64,000 bases of DNA from Povalibacter uvarum (GCF_014202975.1 NZ_JACHHZ010000004.1:1-64000), one strand, 5' to 3'. Shown: positions 44,667-55,084, counted from the stretch's first letter. Program-made: numbers and translations. Notes: generated by a model not told the origin, from the sequence alone.

Positions 44667-45737
44667 ATGGCTCGTTCGTTGGATCAGCAGGCGGCTGAGG
44701 ATTCCCTTTCCCTGTCGGATGCCGACGCTTTCGCTGTCGCGAAGGTGTGCAGCGTAGGGGGGCTGCTCGGCGAATCGGGAGCGATGCTGCGGCTCTTCGA
44801 GCAACTCGCGCGGGCCGCGAGCCTGCGGGTGGATGTGCTGATGATCGGGGAGGGCGGCAGCGGCAAAGAGCTCGCCGCACGCTGTCTCCACGAATTGAGC
44901 GAACGGTCGATGCAGCCGTTCCTCGTTCTGAACTGCGGCGCGCAGGCGCCGGGCCTCATCGAGTCGGAACTGTTCGGCAACGAGGCCGGCGCGGATCCGG
45001 GTGTTACGCATTTCGCGGCGCAGCGAGGATGCTTCGAGCGCACAGGCGCAGGCACCTTGCTGCTCGAGGAAGTGAGCGACTTGTCGCCCGAGATGCAGCT
45101 CAAGCTGCTGCGCGTTCTCGAATCGCGACGCGTGATGCCAGTCGGCGGGACTCGTGAGGTCGATATCCAGTGCCGGGTCATCGCCACCGTCCAGTCGGAT
45201 CCGCGCCAGGCGAAGACTTCGCTGCTGCGGCCTGAATTGCTCGACCGGCTCTCGATCTGTCCGGTCGCAGTGCCGCCGCTGCGTGATCGCGGCAACGATT
45301 CCGAACTCCTGGCCCGCTATTTTCTTGCAGTGCTCAACAGCGAGGAGGGTACCTCCAAGCGCCTCTCCGACGAATCCATCGCCTGCCTGAGCCGGTACTC
45401 CTGGCCAGGAAATGTTCGCGAACTGCGGAACGCGGTGCACCGGGCATTCATTCTTGCGGACGGCGACCTCGATCTGGGCTCGGCGATCGACAGGCCGCTG
45501 CAGCTGTCTTCGAACGGAGACGGTCGGACGCTGCGGATTCCTGTCGGAACGCCCCTGGCCGATGCCGAGCGCTGGATGATCCTGGCAACTCTCCGCAAAT
45601 GTGAGGGAAACAAGACGCGGGCTGCGGCGTTACTGGGGGTGAGTCTGAAGACGCTCTACAACCGGCTGCATGCGTACCGCGCACAGGGGTTCAATGTGAG
45701 CGATACCGACCGTGAACTCATCGAGGTGGCCAACTGA
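44667..45737 (+). CDS. AAA+ regulator resembling sigma-54 activators, degenerate loop
   Basis: A 356-residue protein. It has Walker A GEGGSGKE, Walker B region GTLLLEEVSDLSPEMQLKLL, a sensor arginine segment and a C-terminal Fis-type helix-turn-helix (NKTRAAALLGVSLKTLYNRL). It lacks a full N-terminal receiver. Where sigma-54 activators carry GAFTGA after ESELFG, this protein reads GADPGV, so normal contact with sigma-54 is doubtful. GGAG six bases before ATG 44667 fixes that start over ATG 44661. Its stop overlaps the next gene's start. Confidence 0.85.
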   Translation: MARSLDQQAAEDSLSLSDADAFAVAKVCSVGGLLGESGAMLRLFEQLARAASLRVDVLMIGEGGSGKELAARCLHELSERSMQPFLVLNCGAQAPGLIESELFGNEAGADPGVTHFAAQRGCFERTGAGTLLLEEVSDLSPEMQLKLLRVLESRRVMPVGGTREVDIQCRVIATVQSDPRQAKTSLLRPELLDRLSICPVAVPPLRDRGNDSELLARYFLAVLNSEEGTSKRLSDESIACLSRYSWPGNVRELRNAVHRAFILADGDLDLGSAIDRPLQLSSNGDGRTLRIPVGTPLADAERWMILATLRKCEGNKTRAAALLGVSLKTLYNRLHAYRAQGFNVSDTDRELIEVAN

Positions 45738-46426
45738 TGTTCAACGCGCGAGAAAACGAAATGCCGGACACCCGCCCCAACGTCCATGAGCAGATCAAGG
45801 TTCTGATCGTCGACGACCACGCCATCCTGCGCGCCGGCGTGCGCGAGATGCTGGCCGACGAGGAAGATCTGCAGGTCGTCGGCGAGGCGGGCTCGGCGGA
45901 AGAAGCCCTGCAATTCCTGGACGAAGGGAACAAGGTCGACGTGGTCGTCCTCGACATCACCTTGCCGGGACAGAGCGGTATCGATCTGCTCAAGCATTTG
46001 CGGACCGAGCGGCCCGAGCTTGCGATCCTGGTGCTGAGCATGCACCCGGAACGCAGCTTCGCCGTGCGGCTGATGCGCGCCGGAGCGAACGGGTACGTCC
46101 CGAAAATGATCGTGCCGGAAGAGCTCGTGAAGGCGGTGCGTGCCGTCGGCACGGGGCGCCGCTACATCACGCCGATCGTCGCGGAGCTGCTCGCTTCCGA
46201 CTGTGCGGCCGACGAAGAAGGCCCGATGCACAATCGGCTTTCGGAGCGCGAGCTGCAGGTCTTTACGCGCATCGCCCGCGGCATCTCGCCGGCTGTCATG
46301 GCGAACGAGCTCGGCCTGAGCGTAAAGACGGTCAGCACGTACCGGGCTCGTATCCTCGAGAAGATGGGGATGCGCAGCAACGCAGAGATCGCCGCCTACG
46401 CGGTGCGTAACTCCCTGGTCGACTGA
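45737..46426 (+). CDS. LuxR-type response regulator (NarL/FixJ)
   Basis: A 229-residue regulator. The receiver has acidic residues DD in LIVDDH, phosphorylation aspartate in VVLDITLPG (about residue 74) and the conserved lysine VPKM. The C-terminal LuxR helix-turn-helix is SERELQVFTRIARG to VSTYRARILEKMG. Its TGATG junction with the AAA+ gene couples translation. It is the natural target of the kinase at 43084-44562. An alternative start is ATG 45761. Confidence 0.9.
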   Translation: MFNARENEMPDTRPNVHEQIKVLIVDDHAILRAGVREMLADEEDLQVVGEAGSAEEALQFLDEGNKVDVVVLDITLPGQSGIDLLKHLRTERPELAILVLSMHPERSFAVRLMRAGANGYVPKMIVPEELVKAVRAVGTGRRYITPIVAELLASDCAADEEGPMHNRLSERELQVFTRIARGISPAVMANELGLSVKTVSTYRARILEKMGMRSNAEIAAYAVRNSLVD

Positions 46427-46446
46427 CAGGCCGATGAGCACGTCAC

Positions 46447-46911
46447 TTGTCGCGACCTGCGCGTAATCCTCCGGCAGGCGAGGAGGGCGACGGACGCGAC
46501 CCGGCGGCGTCCGAGCTGACGATTTATATCGTCGAGGATTCGCGCCCGGTCCGCGAGCGACTGATCGAAACGGTGCGCGAAATTCCCAACACGCGAGTGG
46601 TGGGACAGGCCGAAGCGGTGGGAGACGCGCTGGAAGGCGTGCGAAGCTCCCAGCCGCGCGTTCTCATTCTCGATATGCAGTTGCGGGGCGGAAGCGGCAT
46701 CCGTCTGCTGAAGCAGATGCGAGCGACGGGCGTCGTGCGGCCGGAGCTGGTCATCGTGGTTACGAATTACCCGACCGACGACTACCGCAAAGCGAGTCAC
46801 GATTGCGGCGCGGATCACTTCTTCGACAAAGCCTCCGAGTTCGACAAAGTGCGGGATGTGCTTATGCAGCACGGCCGCGCGATGCCGTCGCTGGCTCCTA
46901 ATCCTTTGTAG
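46447..46911 (+). CDS. Single-domain response regulator
   Basis: A 154-residue receiver-only protein (acidic ED in YIVEDSRP, phosphorylation aspartate in LILDMQLRGGSG, lysine in FFDKASE). No output domain follows, as in CheY/Spo0F-type relay proteins. The start is uncertain. The reading frame opens with TTG 46447, but ATG 46434 nearby is one frame off and stops at once. A single extra base near 46446 would explain this. Confidence 0.75.
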   Translation: MSRPARNPPAGEEGDGRDPAASELTIYIVEDSRPVRERLIETVREIPNTRVVGQAEAVGDALEGVRSSQPRVLILDMQLRGGSGIRLLKQMRATGVVRPELVIVVTNYPTDDYRKASHDCGADHFFDKASEFDKVRDVLMQHGRAMPSLAPNPL

Positions 46912-46962
46912 CTGGCCTTTGCTGCTGCCGCTTCCCAAGCTGGACCTCAACAGCTAGCCGGT

Positions 46963-46981
46963 GCTGCCGGCCGCCGGCAGC
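46963..46981. terminator. Bidirectional GC-rich hairpin
   Basis: GCTGCCGG-ccg-CCGGCAGC lies between the convergent receiver and CsbD genes. Another GCTGCCGGGCGGCCCGG segment follows. No T run; a stabilising or weak terminating element. Confidence 0.45.
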
Positions 46982-47016
46982 GAGTCGCTGCCGGGCGGCC
47001 CGGAAGCGATCAGCGA

Positions 47017-47223
47017 TTACTGCCAGCCATGACGTTTTGAGAAGTCCTTTACCTGCCGCTCGGCCTCGTCACGTTCCCAGCCGTAACGTTCCTGGAGCTT
47101 GCCGGCGAGGATTTCGGTGTTGCCCTCGATCTGATCGATCTCATCGTCCGTGAGCTTGCCCCACTGCTGTTTGATCTTGCCCTTGAGCTGCTTGAGGTTT
47201 CCCGCAGCAATATCTTTGTTCAT
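47017..47223 (-). CDS. CsbD family stress protein
   Basis: A 68-residue hydrophilic helical protein of the CsbD family (MNKDIAAGNLKQLKGKIKQQ, then WGKLTDDEIDQIEGN). These proteins are highly induced by stress; their mechanism is unknown. GGAGGC lies shortly before the ATG. Confidence 0.92.
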   Translation of the reverse strand: MNKDIAAGNLKQLKGKIKQQWGKLTDDEIDQIEGNTEILAGKLQERYGWERDEAERQVKDFSKRHGWQ

Positions 47224-47394
47224 GACGCCTCCGGTGTAAGTGAATGAACTACACCGAACCGATCGGCCGGTGCTTCCGACTAACGGCTCGTGCGTCCTGG
47301 ATGTTCGGGTGAAAAAAATCGTTCACACAGGGATCAAAAACCTTTCCCGCGCGTTCCTGCCGCGAATTCCGCCGTGTTGTTTTCTCGAACCGTA

Positions 47395-47505
47395 CAGTGC
47401 ACCGCGTGGACCTCCCAGTTCGATGGGGCACCCGCTGAGATCCCATCGCACACCGCGTTAGGTGGCTGTACATTGGGGCCGCGCCTTTGGCGCGGCCCTT
47501 TTTTT
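47395..47505 (+). ncRNA. Candidate small RNA
   Basis: A rightward terminator lies here with no upstream protein gene on that strand for about 250 bases. Before it are the hairpin CGATGGG/CCCATCG and a repeated CACCGCGT. These features suggest a small RNA ending at about 47505. I see no certain promoter, so the 5' end is a guess. Confidence 0.45.
47476..47505 (+). terminator. Strong intrinsic terminator with no obvious gene
   Basis: GGGCCGCGCC-ttt-GGCGCGGCCC, ten pairs, followed by TTTTTTT. It ends a rightward transcript that starts in the csbD-ku gap. Confidence 0.9.
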
Positions 47506-47615
47506 CGTGCGCTCCATATACCCATAACGCTCCCCGCGAACCTTTCCCGTACACAGTCGTTGTGTCGTGACTGAAGCCTCTCTGGCGGTCATGGAGGCGG
47601 TCACAGGCGAGCGTC

Positions 47616-48494
47616 ATGGCACGACCCATCTGGAACGGAACGATTTCCTTCGGTTTGCTCAACGTCCCGGTGCAGCTGTATTCGGGCGAGCGCACCCTGG
47701 ACCTGCACTTCCGCCTGCTCGACAGTCGTGACAACAATCCGATCCGGTACGAACGCGTCAACACCGAAACCGGCGAAGAGGTGCCCTGGAAGGAAATCGT
47801 GAAAGGTTTCGAGTACTCGAAGGGCAGCTATGTCGTCGTCGACGAGAAACAACTCCGGAAGGTCGCGCCGCAGAGCACGGAAACGGTGGAGATCGAAGCC
47901 TTCGTGCAGCGCGACGAAATCGATCCGATGTTCTTCGAGAAGCCGTACTACCTCGTCCCCGCGCGCAAGGCGGAAAAGGGTTACGTCCTGCTGCGGGAAG
48001 TTCTCGCCAAAACAGGCAAGGTGGGAATCTCGCGCGTCGTGATCCGCACGCGCCAATATCTGGCCGCGCTGACCCCGAGGGGCGACGCTTTGATGCTCGA
48101 CTTGATGCGGTTCCCGCAGGAAATCGTGAAGGCCGGCGAGTTCAGTTTTCCTTCCGGCAGCTCGCGCGAGCACCGCGTAACCCCGCGCGAGATGGACATG
48201 GCTTCACAGCTGATCGATGCCATGACGACGAAGTGGAATCCTGCCGACTACAAGGATGAGTTCCGCGCGCGCCTGCGCAAGGTCATCGATCAGCAGATCG
48301 CGGCGAAGCGAGGCAAGAAGAAACTTGCCGCGGCTCCGGAGCCCGAGCCCGTGGAAGCCACGACGAACGTCGTGGACTTCATGGCGCTGCTGAGGAAGAG
48401 TCTGGAAGAGGGGAAGCGCAGTGCGCCGTCAGCGAAGCGCAAATCGAAACGCCGCACTCCCCGCGCGAAGAGCTCCAAGCGGAAGGCCTCATAG
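47616..48494 (+). CDS. ku: Ku protein (non-homologous end joining)
   Basis: A 292-residue Ku homodimer subunit that binds DNA ends. The core has MARPIWNGTISFGLLNVPVQ, YVVVDEKQLRKV, GYVLLREVLAKTGKVGISR and DLMRFPQEIV, followed by a C-terminal tail rich in lysine and arginine (last 35 residues) that can bind DNA. No ligase D gene is in this window, though bacterial Ku needs one. A small GC-rich hairpin spans the convergent gap to the EF-hand gene. Confidence 0.93.
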   Translation: MARPIWNGTISFGLLNVPVQLYSGERTLDLHFRLLDSRDNNPIRYERVNTETGEEVPWKEIVKGFEYSKGSYVVVDEKQLRKVAPQSTETVEIEAFVQRDEIDPMFFEKPYYLVPARKAEKGYVLLREVLAKTGKVGISRVVIRTRQYLAALTPRGDALMLDLMRFPQEIVKAGEFSFPSGSSREHRVTPREMDMASQLIDAMTTKWNPADYKDEFRARLRKVIDQQIAAKRGKKKLAAAPEPEPVEATTNVVDFMALLRKSLEEGKRSAPSAKRKSKRRTPRAKSSKRKAS

Positions 48495-48505
48495 AGGCCG
48501 GAGGA

Positions 48506-48520
48506 GGGGCGTCACGCCCC
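48506..48520. terminator. Hairpin between ku and EF-hand gene
   Basis: GGGGCGT-c-ACGCCCC covers the stop codon of the EF-hand gene and lies 12 bases after the ku stop. It could act in both directions. Confidence 0.4.
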
Positions 48521-48736
48521 GGACCACCAGCCCATGAATTCCTCGAAGCTGATCAGGCCGTCGCCGTCGGCGTCGGTCATGTCGAACGCCAGCAGGCACT
48601 CGTCCGACGTGAGCTCGTGATCGAGCTGCTTGAGCAGCGTTTCGAACTCCGAGCTGCGGATCCAGCCATCGCCGTCGGCGTCGCAGGCTTCGAACTCCTG
48701 CCGCAGGCCGGTCAATGCATCCTTCGTTACTTCCAT
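48512..48736 (-). CDS. EF-hand calcium-binding protein
   Basis: A 74-residue protein with two EF-hand loops, DADGDGWIRSSEF (about 18-30) and DADGDGLISFEEF (about 54-66), both with all calcium ligands. This is a calmodulin-like pair without other domains or a signal peptide. GGGAGG lies upstream of ATG 48736. A cytosolic calcium sensor or buffer is likely. Confidence 0.87.
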   Translation of the reverse strand: MEVTKDALTGLRQEFEACDADGDGWIRSSEFETLLKQLDHELTSDECLLAFDMTDADGDGLISFEEFMGWWSGA

Positions 48737-48761
48737 GGCGCCTCCCATCTCAACGCTCCTT

Positions 48762-50387
48762 TCAGTTGCCGAACGTCTGGCCGAAGAAATCCCCGTTCTT
48801 CCATCGCGGTCTGGGTGCCGCGTTTGCCGCATCGAGCGCGATTCTCAGGTTGATTCGCGCAAGATCGGCCGCTGTCGCATAGTCGATCGGTGTCGTGATG
48901 TCATCGCTGGGCTGGTGATAGCGATGCTCGAGAAAATCCTGCCGCAGCGCCGCGATGTCGGTTCGCTTGTCGCGCGCCTTGTAGCCGCCATTCACTACGA
49001 TCGACGGCACGCCTTTGCGGATGAAGGAGAACTGGTCGCTGCGGACGAATGACACCTGCTCGGGCTGCGGATCGGCGCTCAGCTTGTATCCCTGGGCGGT
49101 TGCCGCGGCGCGGGCCGTGTCCCCCAGCGATGAGTGCTGTTCCCCCAGCGCAACGAAATCCGTCGTCGGCGCGAACAGCATCGGCATGTCGATGTTGATG
49201 TTCGCCACCAGCGTGCCCGCGGGCGGGTGATGAGCGAGATAGTCGGATCCGAGCAGGCCCTTCTCTTCGGCGGTCACCGCCGCGAACAGGATGGAGCGGC
49301 GCGGCTTCAGGCCCGATGCGTCGAGCGCACGAGCCATCTCGAGCAGGATCGCGGTTCCGAGTGCGTTGTCCTGTGCGCCGTTGTAGATCGAATCGCCATT
49401 GACGGCCGATCCGCGACCCATGTGATCGAGATGCGCAGTGATCACCACATACTCATTGCGAAGACGCGGATCCGAGCCGGTGGCCACTGCGAGCACATTC
49501 GCGCTTTCGGTGCGCCGCAGTCCCGTGGTGGCGGACAGCGTCAGCAATCCGGGCAGATCGAAGCCCTGGGCTTCACCGGCATCGGCGCTGGCGAGCACAG
49601 TCTGGAAATCCTTCGACGCTCCTTCGAAGAGCCGTGCAGCCGCGCTCTGATTGAACCGGAAGCGCAGCTTGAGCTCCTCGTATGCTTCGTGCGGCTTGCT
49701 TTCCTCGTCGATCCAGCGCATCTGCGGCGCCCAGCTCATCGCGACGATGCGCTCCCACGGAAACAGCCGGTCGTCCTGGGGCGATGCGACGGTGACGACA
49801 CCGACCGCGCCGCGCTCGATCAGCTTGGGAAACTTCGTCGCGTTCGCGGAGTAGTAAGCACGCTGGGTATGCGGAAACCGCGCCGGCGCGCCAGTGAAGA
49901 TGACCGCGATGCGGCCTTTCAGGTCGATATTCGCGAAGTCGTTGTGCTCGAGCTCGGGCGCATCGATCCCGAACCCCGCGAACGTGAGCGGTGCGGTCAG
50001 CGTCGAGCTGGCGGAAAGATAGTCGGCGGAAGGCAGGTAATCAGTGCCGTACTCGAACGAGTGCGTGTCGCGATCGACGACGAGCTGGGCGGAAGAGCCG
50101 GGCAGCACGGGCGTCGCTTCGAGCAAGGGTACCGACTGGAAATAGGACTCGGCGGATGCGGCCGGTGCGAGATCGGATTGCCGGAACTGCGCGGCGACGT
50201 ACGCTGCGGCGATGTCATAGCCGCGCGATGCCGCTGCACGCCCTTCGAGCAGATCACTCGCGAGGAACTCGACGTGACTGCGGATGGCTTCACGGCGTAC
50301 GAGCGTCCAGGGCTCGGCTGCCGAAGCAACGGTCGCGAAGGCGACGCCGGCGACCACACAACCCGTGATGGCGAACTTCAATGGCAT
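48762..50387 (-). CDS. M28 family exported metallopeptidase
   Basis: A 541-residue exported aminopeptidase. A signal peptide (about 1-22), a protease-associated PA domain (about 130-270) and the M28 zinc peptidase domain with VVITAHLDHMGRG, GAQDNALGTAILL and catalytic glutamates in EEKGLLGSDYLAHH. All zinc ligands appear present. It releases N-terminal amino acids from peptides in the periplasm or outside. Confidence 0.9.
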   Translation of the reverse strand: MPLKFAITGCVVAGVAFATVASAAEPWTLVRREAIRSHVEFLASDLLEGRAAASRGYDIAAAYVAAQFRQSDLAPAASAESYFQSVPLLEATPVLPGSSAQLVVDRDTHSFEYGTDYLPSADYLSASSTLTAPLTFAGFGIDAPELEHNDFANIDLKGRIAVIFTGAPARFPHTQRAYYSANATKFPKLIERGAVGVVTVASPQDDRLFPWERIVAMSWAPQMRWIDEESKPHEAYEELKLRFRFNQSAAARLFEGASKDFQTVLASADAGEAQGFDLPGLLTLSATTGLRRTESANVLAVATGSDPRLRNEYVVITAHLDHMGRGSAVNGDSIYNGAQDNALGTAILLEMARALDASGLKPRRSILFAAVTAEEKGLLGSDYLAHHPPAGTLVANINIDMPMLFAPTTDFVALGEQHSSLGDTARAAATAQGYKLSADPQPEQVSFVRSDQFSFIRKGVPSIVVNGGYKARDKRTDIAALRQDFLEHRYHQPSDDITTPIDYATAADLARINLRIALDAANAAPRPRWKNGDFFGQTFGN

Positions 50388-50563
50388 GCTGCTCCTCTGC
50401 TCCCCATTGTCTTACACAAACCGATCGGCGCACAGAATCTGACAGGAAGTCGTCTCCAGAGCGAGGCAGGGTTCACAGTCTGTTCAGTGGCCGCGGCCGA
50501 CCCTCGGCACGAATGGATGGCTTCCCGTCCGGGCTTGCGGCATCCTGCGCCGCCGGAGATGCA

Positions 50564-51115
50564 ATGACCCTGTGCGCTTCCGTCCAGCTTTTTCGGAGTG
50601 CGGCAACGTTCGTTGCCGCGATCGCGTTGCTGTCGGGCTGCGCCACGGCACCGCCGCCTGCGCGTTTACCGCCGTTGGGTGATGTTGCTCCGCCTCCCGG
50701 TTCTCTCGAAACACCGATGCCGACGCCTCAGTCGGGTGCCACGGCCTCGATAGGCAGTGAAATCGTGCTTCGCGCCATTTCGCTTCTCGGTGCGCCGTAT
50801 CGATTCGGCGCAAGCGGCCCGAAAGCGTTCGATTGCAGCGGCCTCGTGCAATTCGTTCACGAGGAGCTTGGGATCTTCGTCCCCCGAACCGCGGCCGAGC
50901 AATACAAGGCCGCGGCGCCGGTCAGGCTCGAAGACATCGAGCCCGGGGATCTGCTGTTCTTCCGGATCAGCGGCAAGCGCATCTCGCACGTCGCGATCTA
51001 TGCGGGCTCCGGACGCTTCGTTCACGCGCCGCAAACCGGTCGGCCGATCGAGCTGCGTCTGCTCGATGACGACTACTACAAGCCGCGGCTGGCGGGGGCG
51101 GGGAGGTTGTTCTGA
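50564..51115 (+). CDS. NlpC/P60 lipoprotein hydrolase
   Basis: A 183-residue cell-wall hydrolase. The lipobox LLSGCAT is near residue 25. After a proline-rich linker the NlpC/P60 domain has catalytic cysteine in FDCSGLVQFV, histidine in ISHVAIYAG and a third polar residue in FVHAPQTG. It cuts peptides in peptidoglycan. ATG 50564 has GGAG six bases upstream. It is divergent from the M28 gene. Confidence 0.9.
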   Translation: MTLCASVQLFRSAATFVAAIALLSGCATAPPPARLPPLGDVAPPPGSLETPMPTPQSGATASIGSEIVLRAISLLGAPYRFGASGPKAFDCSGLVQFVHEELGIFVPRTAAEQYKAAAPVRLEDIEPGDLLFFRISGKRISHVAIYAGSGRFVHAPQTGRPIELRLLDDDYYKPRLAGAGRLF

Positions 51116-51129
51116 GAAGGCCCAAGCCG

Positions 51130-51235
51130 GAGAATAATTTCCACGGGGATCACGGGGTACCACGGGGACAGAGAAGGCAAGAAATTTGTTCTGTCAGAAA
51201 CCTGTTCTTACCCCGTGGAAACTCTTCTCTCCTGC
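51130..51235. repeat. Family A hairpin repeat (CACGGGG type), copy 3
   Basis: The left arm AATTTCCACGGGGATCACGG (plus GGTACCACGGGG) pairs with the right arm CTTACCCCGTGGAAACTCTT. It lies between the convergent NlpC/P60 and acetyl-CoA synthetase genes. Confidence 0.8.
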
Positions 51236-51240
51236 TCTTC

Positions 51241-53253
<2,013 letters not shown>

Positions 53254-53324
53254 CGAGGGACGGTCCGCACAGCAGTCGGGACGCGGAGACTAGCGCATCG
53301 GCTGGGAATGTTGAAATGGCAAGA

Positions 53325-53437
53325 ACGGAACCGGATTTTCCATGGGGATCACGGGGCGACACGGGGTAGAGAACGACGCAAGAGATTTCCGTCCCCGTGT
53401 TTCCCCGTGATCCCCGTGGAAAATCCGGTTTCCGTCT
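53325..53437. repeat. Family A hairpin repeat (CACGGGG type), copy 4
   Basis: The best-paired copy: ACCGGATTTTCCATGGGGAT plus CACGGGGCGACACGGGG pairs with CCGTGATCCCCGTGGAAAAT CCGGT with one mismatch in the first 25 bases. It lies between acs start and HIT gene end. Confidence 0.88.
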
Positions 53438-53438
53438 C

Positions 53439-53864
53439 TCAGCGACTCGCTTCGAGAGCTTTGCGAACCCGCTCTGCGTGCTGCGCCAGCATGACCTTGT
53501 CAGCCATGTCGCGCGAGTGACCCTTCAGCTCGCGGCCTTCGTAGCAAGGGACGATGTGGAAGTGGATATGGAACACCGTCTGTCCCGCCGCGGGCTCATT
53601 GAATTGAATGATGCGCATGCCATCCGGATTGAAAGCGGCGCGCACGGCTTTCGCGACGTGCTGTGTCGACTTGATCAGGCGTGCGAGCGCGTCGGCATCG
53701 ATATCGAAGAAATTCCGCGCCTGCGTCCTGGGAATCACCAGCGTGTGGCCTTCCGACTGCGGCATCACATCCATGAACGCGAGCGTGTGCTCGTCTTCGT
53801 AGACCTTGAACGCCGGAATTTCGCCGCGAAGGATCTTCGCGAAGATGTTGTTGGGATCGTACAT
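53439..53864 (-). CDS. HIT family protein
   Basis: A 141-residue nucleotide-binding hydrolase. It starts MYDPNNIFAKILRGEIPAFK and has EGHTLVIPR followed by the histidine triad HIHFHIV (about 97-103). HIT proteins hydrolyse AMP-linked molecules such as AMP-amino acids or dinucleotides. The DUF4404 gene lies seven bases upstream. Confidence 0.92.
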   Translation of the reverse strand: MYDPNNIFAKILRGEIPAFKVYEDEHTLAFMDVMPQSEGHTLVIPRTQARNFFDIDADALARLIKSTQHVAKAVRAAFNPDGMRIIQFNEPAAGQTVFHIHFHIVPCYEGRELKGHSRDMADKVMLAQHAERVRKALEASR

Positions 53865-53871
53865 GGGGCAA

Positions 53872-54153
53872 CTATATCCCCGCTTTCCCCAGCGCATCCA
53901 CCACGCGTCGCAACGCATTGCCCAGCGACGGATGCTCCGCCTCGAAATGAACGGCGAGCTCGTCGAGGCGCTCGGCGAGATTGTGATCTTCCGCGGGGCC
54001 TGGGCCCGATTTCTCGAGCAGGCGAGTGATGTCTCCGAGCAGTTCGATCAGCAATGTGCGCGATTGCGGGTCGACGGAGTCCACCTGCCTGAGTTCCGTG
54101 TGCATCGCTTCGATCTGTCGGCGCAAATCCGGGTTCAAGGCGTGATCCTCCAT
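53872..54153 (-). CDS. DUF4404 family protein
   Basis: A 93-residue soluble, mostly helical protein with the DUF4404 pattern (MHTELRQVDSVDPQSRTLLI, LERLDELAVHFEAEHP-like, LRRVVDALGKAGI). Function unknown. It precedes the HIT gene in a likely two-gene unit. Confidence 0.82.
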   Translation of the reverse strand: MEDHALNPDLRRQIEAMHTELRQVDSVDPQSRTLLIELLGDITRLLEKSGPGPAEDHNLAERLDELAVHFEAEHPSLGNALRRVVDALGKAGI

Positions 54154-54218
54154 CGGGTACTCTCCCGAGTCTGCACGCCCGAACGGTCCGATCAATAGCC
54201 GTTTTTCGCAGCGTGCGT

Positions 54219-55004
54219 TCAGTGCCCCGGCATCATCTCCCGGCGCGTGTAGCCCGCGGGCACCGCAAAGCTGGCCGCGGGAATCGATTCGGTGCGGATC
54301 GACTTCAGGGTGGTCTCGTTCACCGCCTTGCCGTCGGCAAAGTGACGGCTGAGAACGGGAATGCCGCCGATCTTGGCGTAGTTCGCCGTCTGCTTGTCGA
54401 CTGCATCCTTCAGCCAGGGCGCATCGACGTCCTTCATGAAATCCTGCAGCATCGCGCTCATCTTCTGCGCCGCGGCCATCAGCTCGTCGCCGCCCTTGAG
54501 CGATGAAGGCGCGACTACGCACAGCTCGTCTTCCACGACGCCGTCGGCGAGCATTTCCACGTAGTTGCACGAATATCCGGCGGCTTTGCCGGTGCGGGAT
54601 GTCTTGCGCACTTCGCGGGCCACGGACTTCTGGGCGCCAGGCAGGCTCTTGCCCAACATACGCTCCATCTGCGCGCGTTGTTCCGGCGGCATCTGCGCCA
54701 TGCGTTCCTGCATCTGCTTGAGCATGGGATTCACGGTTTCTGCCATCTTCTTCATCGAAGCGCGGTCCATCGTGACGTAACTTTTTTCCTTGTTGTTGAC
54801 GGCGTACAGCGCGTCGTCCTTGAAGATCATCATGCCGTCGCGATTGCTGGTCTCCACGCGCAGTTGTCCGTTCTGCGCATACGTGGTCATCGTGGTGTCG
54901 GCCCTGCCGCCGGTCAGATCCTTGTCGACGGTCTGCAATACCGTGCCGGCGTGCGAGGAACCCGTGATCAGCACCGCAGCGATCGTCAGTGTACGAATCG
55001 ACAT
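54219..55004 (-). CDS. Exported DUF4412-like protein
   Basis: A 261-residue exported protein of uncertain family. A signal peptide (about 1-19) is followed by repeated methionine-rich helical stretches (MLKQMQERMAQMPPEQRAQM). Its beginning, with YAQNGQLRVE and DDALYAVNNKEKSYVTMD, resembles DUF4412 proteins. Two cysteines (YSCNYVEM and DELCVVAP) could pair. The methionine-rich region might bind metal such as copper. Confidence 0.65.
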   Translation of the reverse strand: MSIRTLTIAAVLITGSSHAGTVLQTVDKDLTGGRADTTMTTYAQNGQLRVETSNRDGMMIFKDDALYAVNNKEKSYVTMDRASMKKMAETVNPMLKQMQERMAQMPPEQRAQMERMLGKSLPGAQKSVAREVRKTSRTGKAAGYSCNYVEMLADGVVEDELCVVAPSSLKGGDELMAAAQKMSAMLQDFMKDVDAPWLKDAVDKQTANYAKIGGIPVLSRHFADGKAVNETTLKSIRTESIPAASFAVPAGYTRREMMPGH

Positions 55005-55084
55005 GCAAAGCTCCCTTCCAGTGGTTCGAGCGATGGCTGATTGTGCAGCAGGCGCGAAGCGACGGACAGTGCGGACGATCACAC

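Larger units (their letters stand above)
47224..47615. other. Intergenic region between csbD and ku
   Basis: No supported protein gene in these 392 bases. It contains the CsbD leader, the candidate small RNA and its terminator, and the leader of ku. Short open frames (for example 47240-47461) have no ribosome site and unusual composition. Confidence 0.6.

Noticed and set aside
47240-47461. A 73-codon frame before ku
   Set aside because: No ribosome site and no composition expected of a protein. The region is better explained by a small RNA and leaders.
53325-53437. Classical rho-independent terminator reading for family A hairpins
   Set aside because: They have long complementary arms but no T run after the stem, so I list them as repeats. 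A role in termination remains possible.
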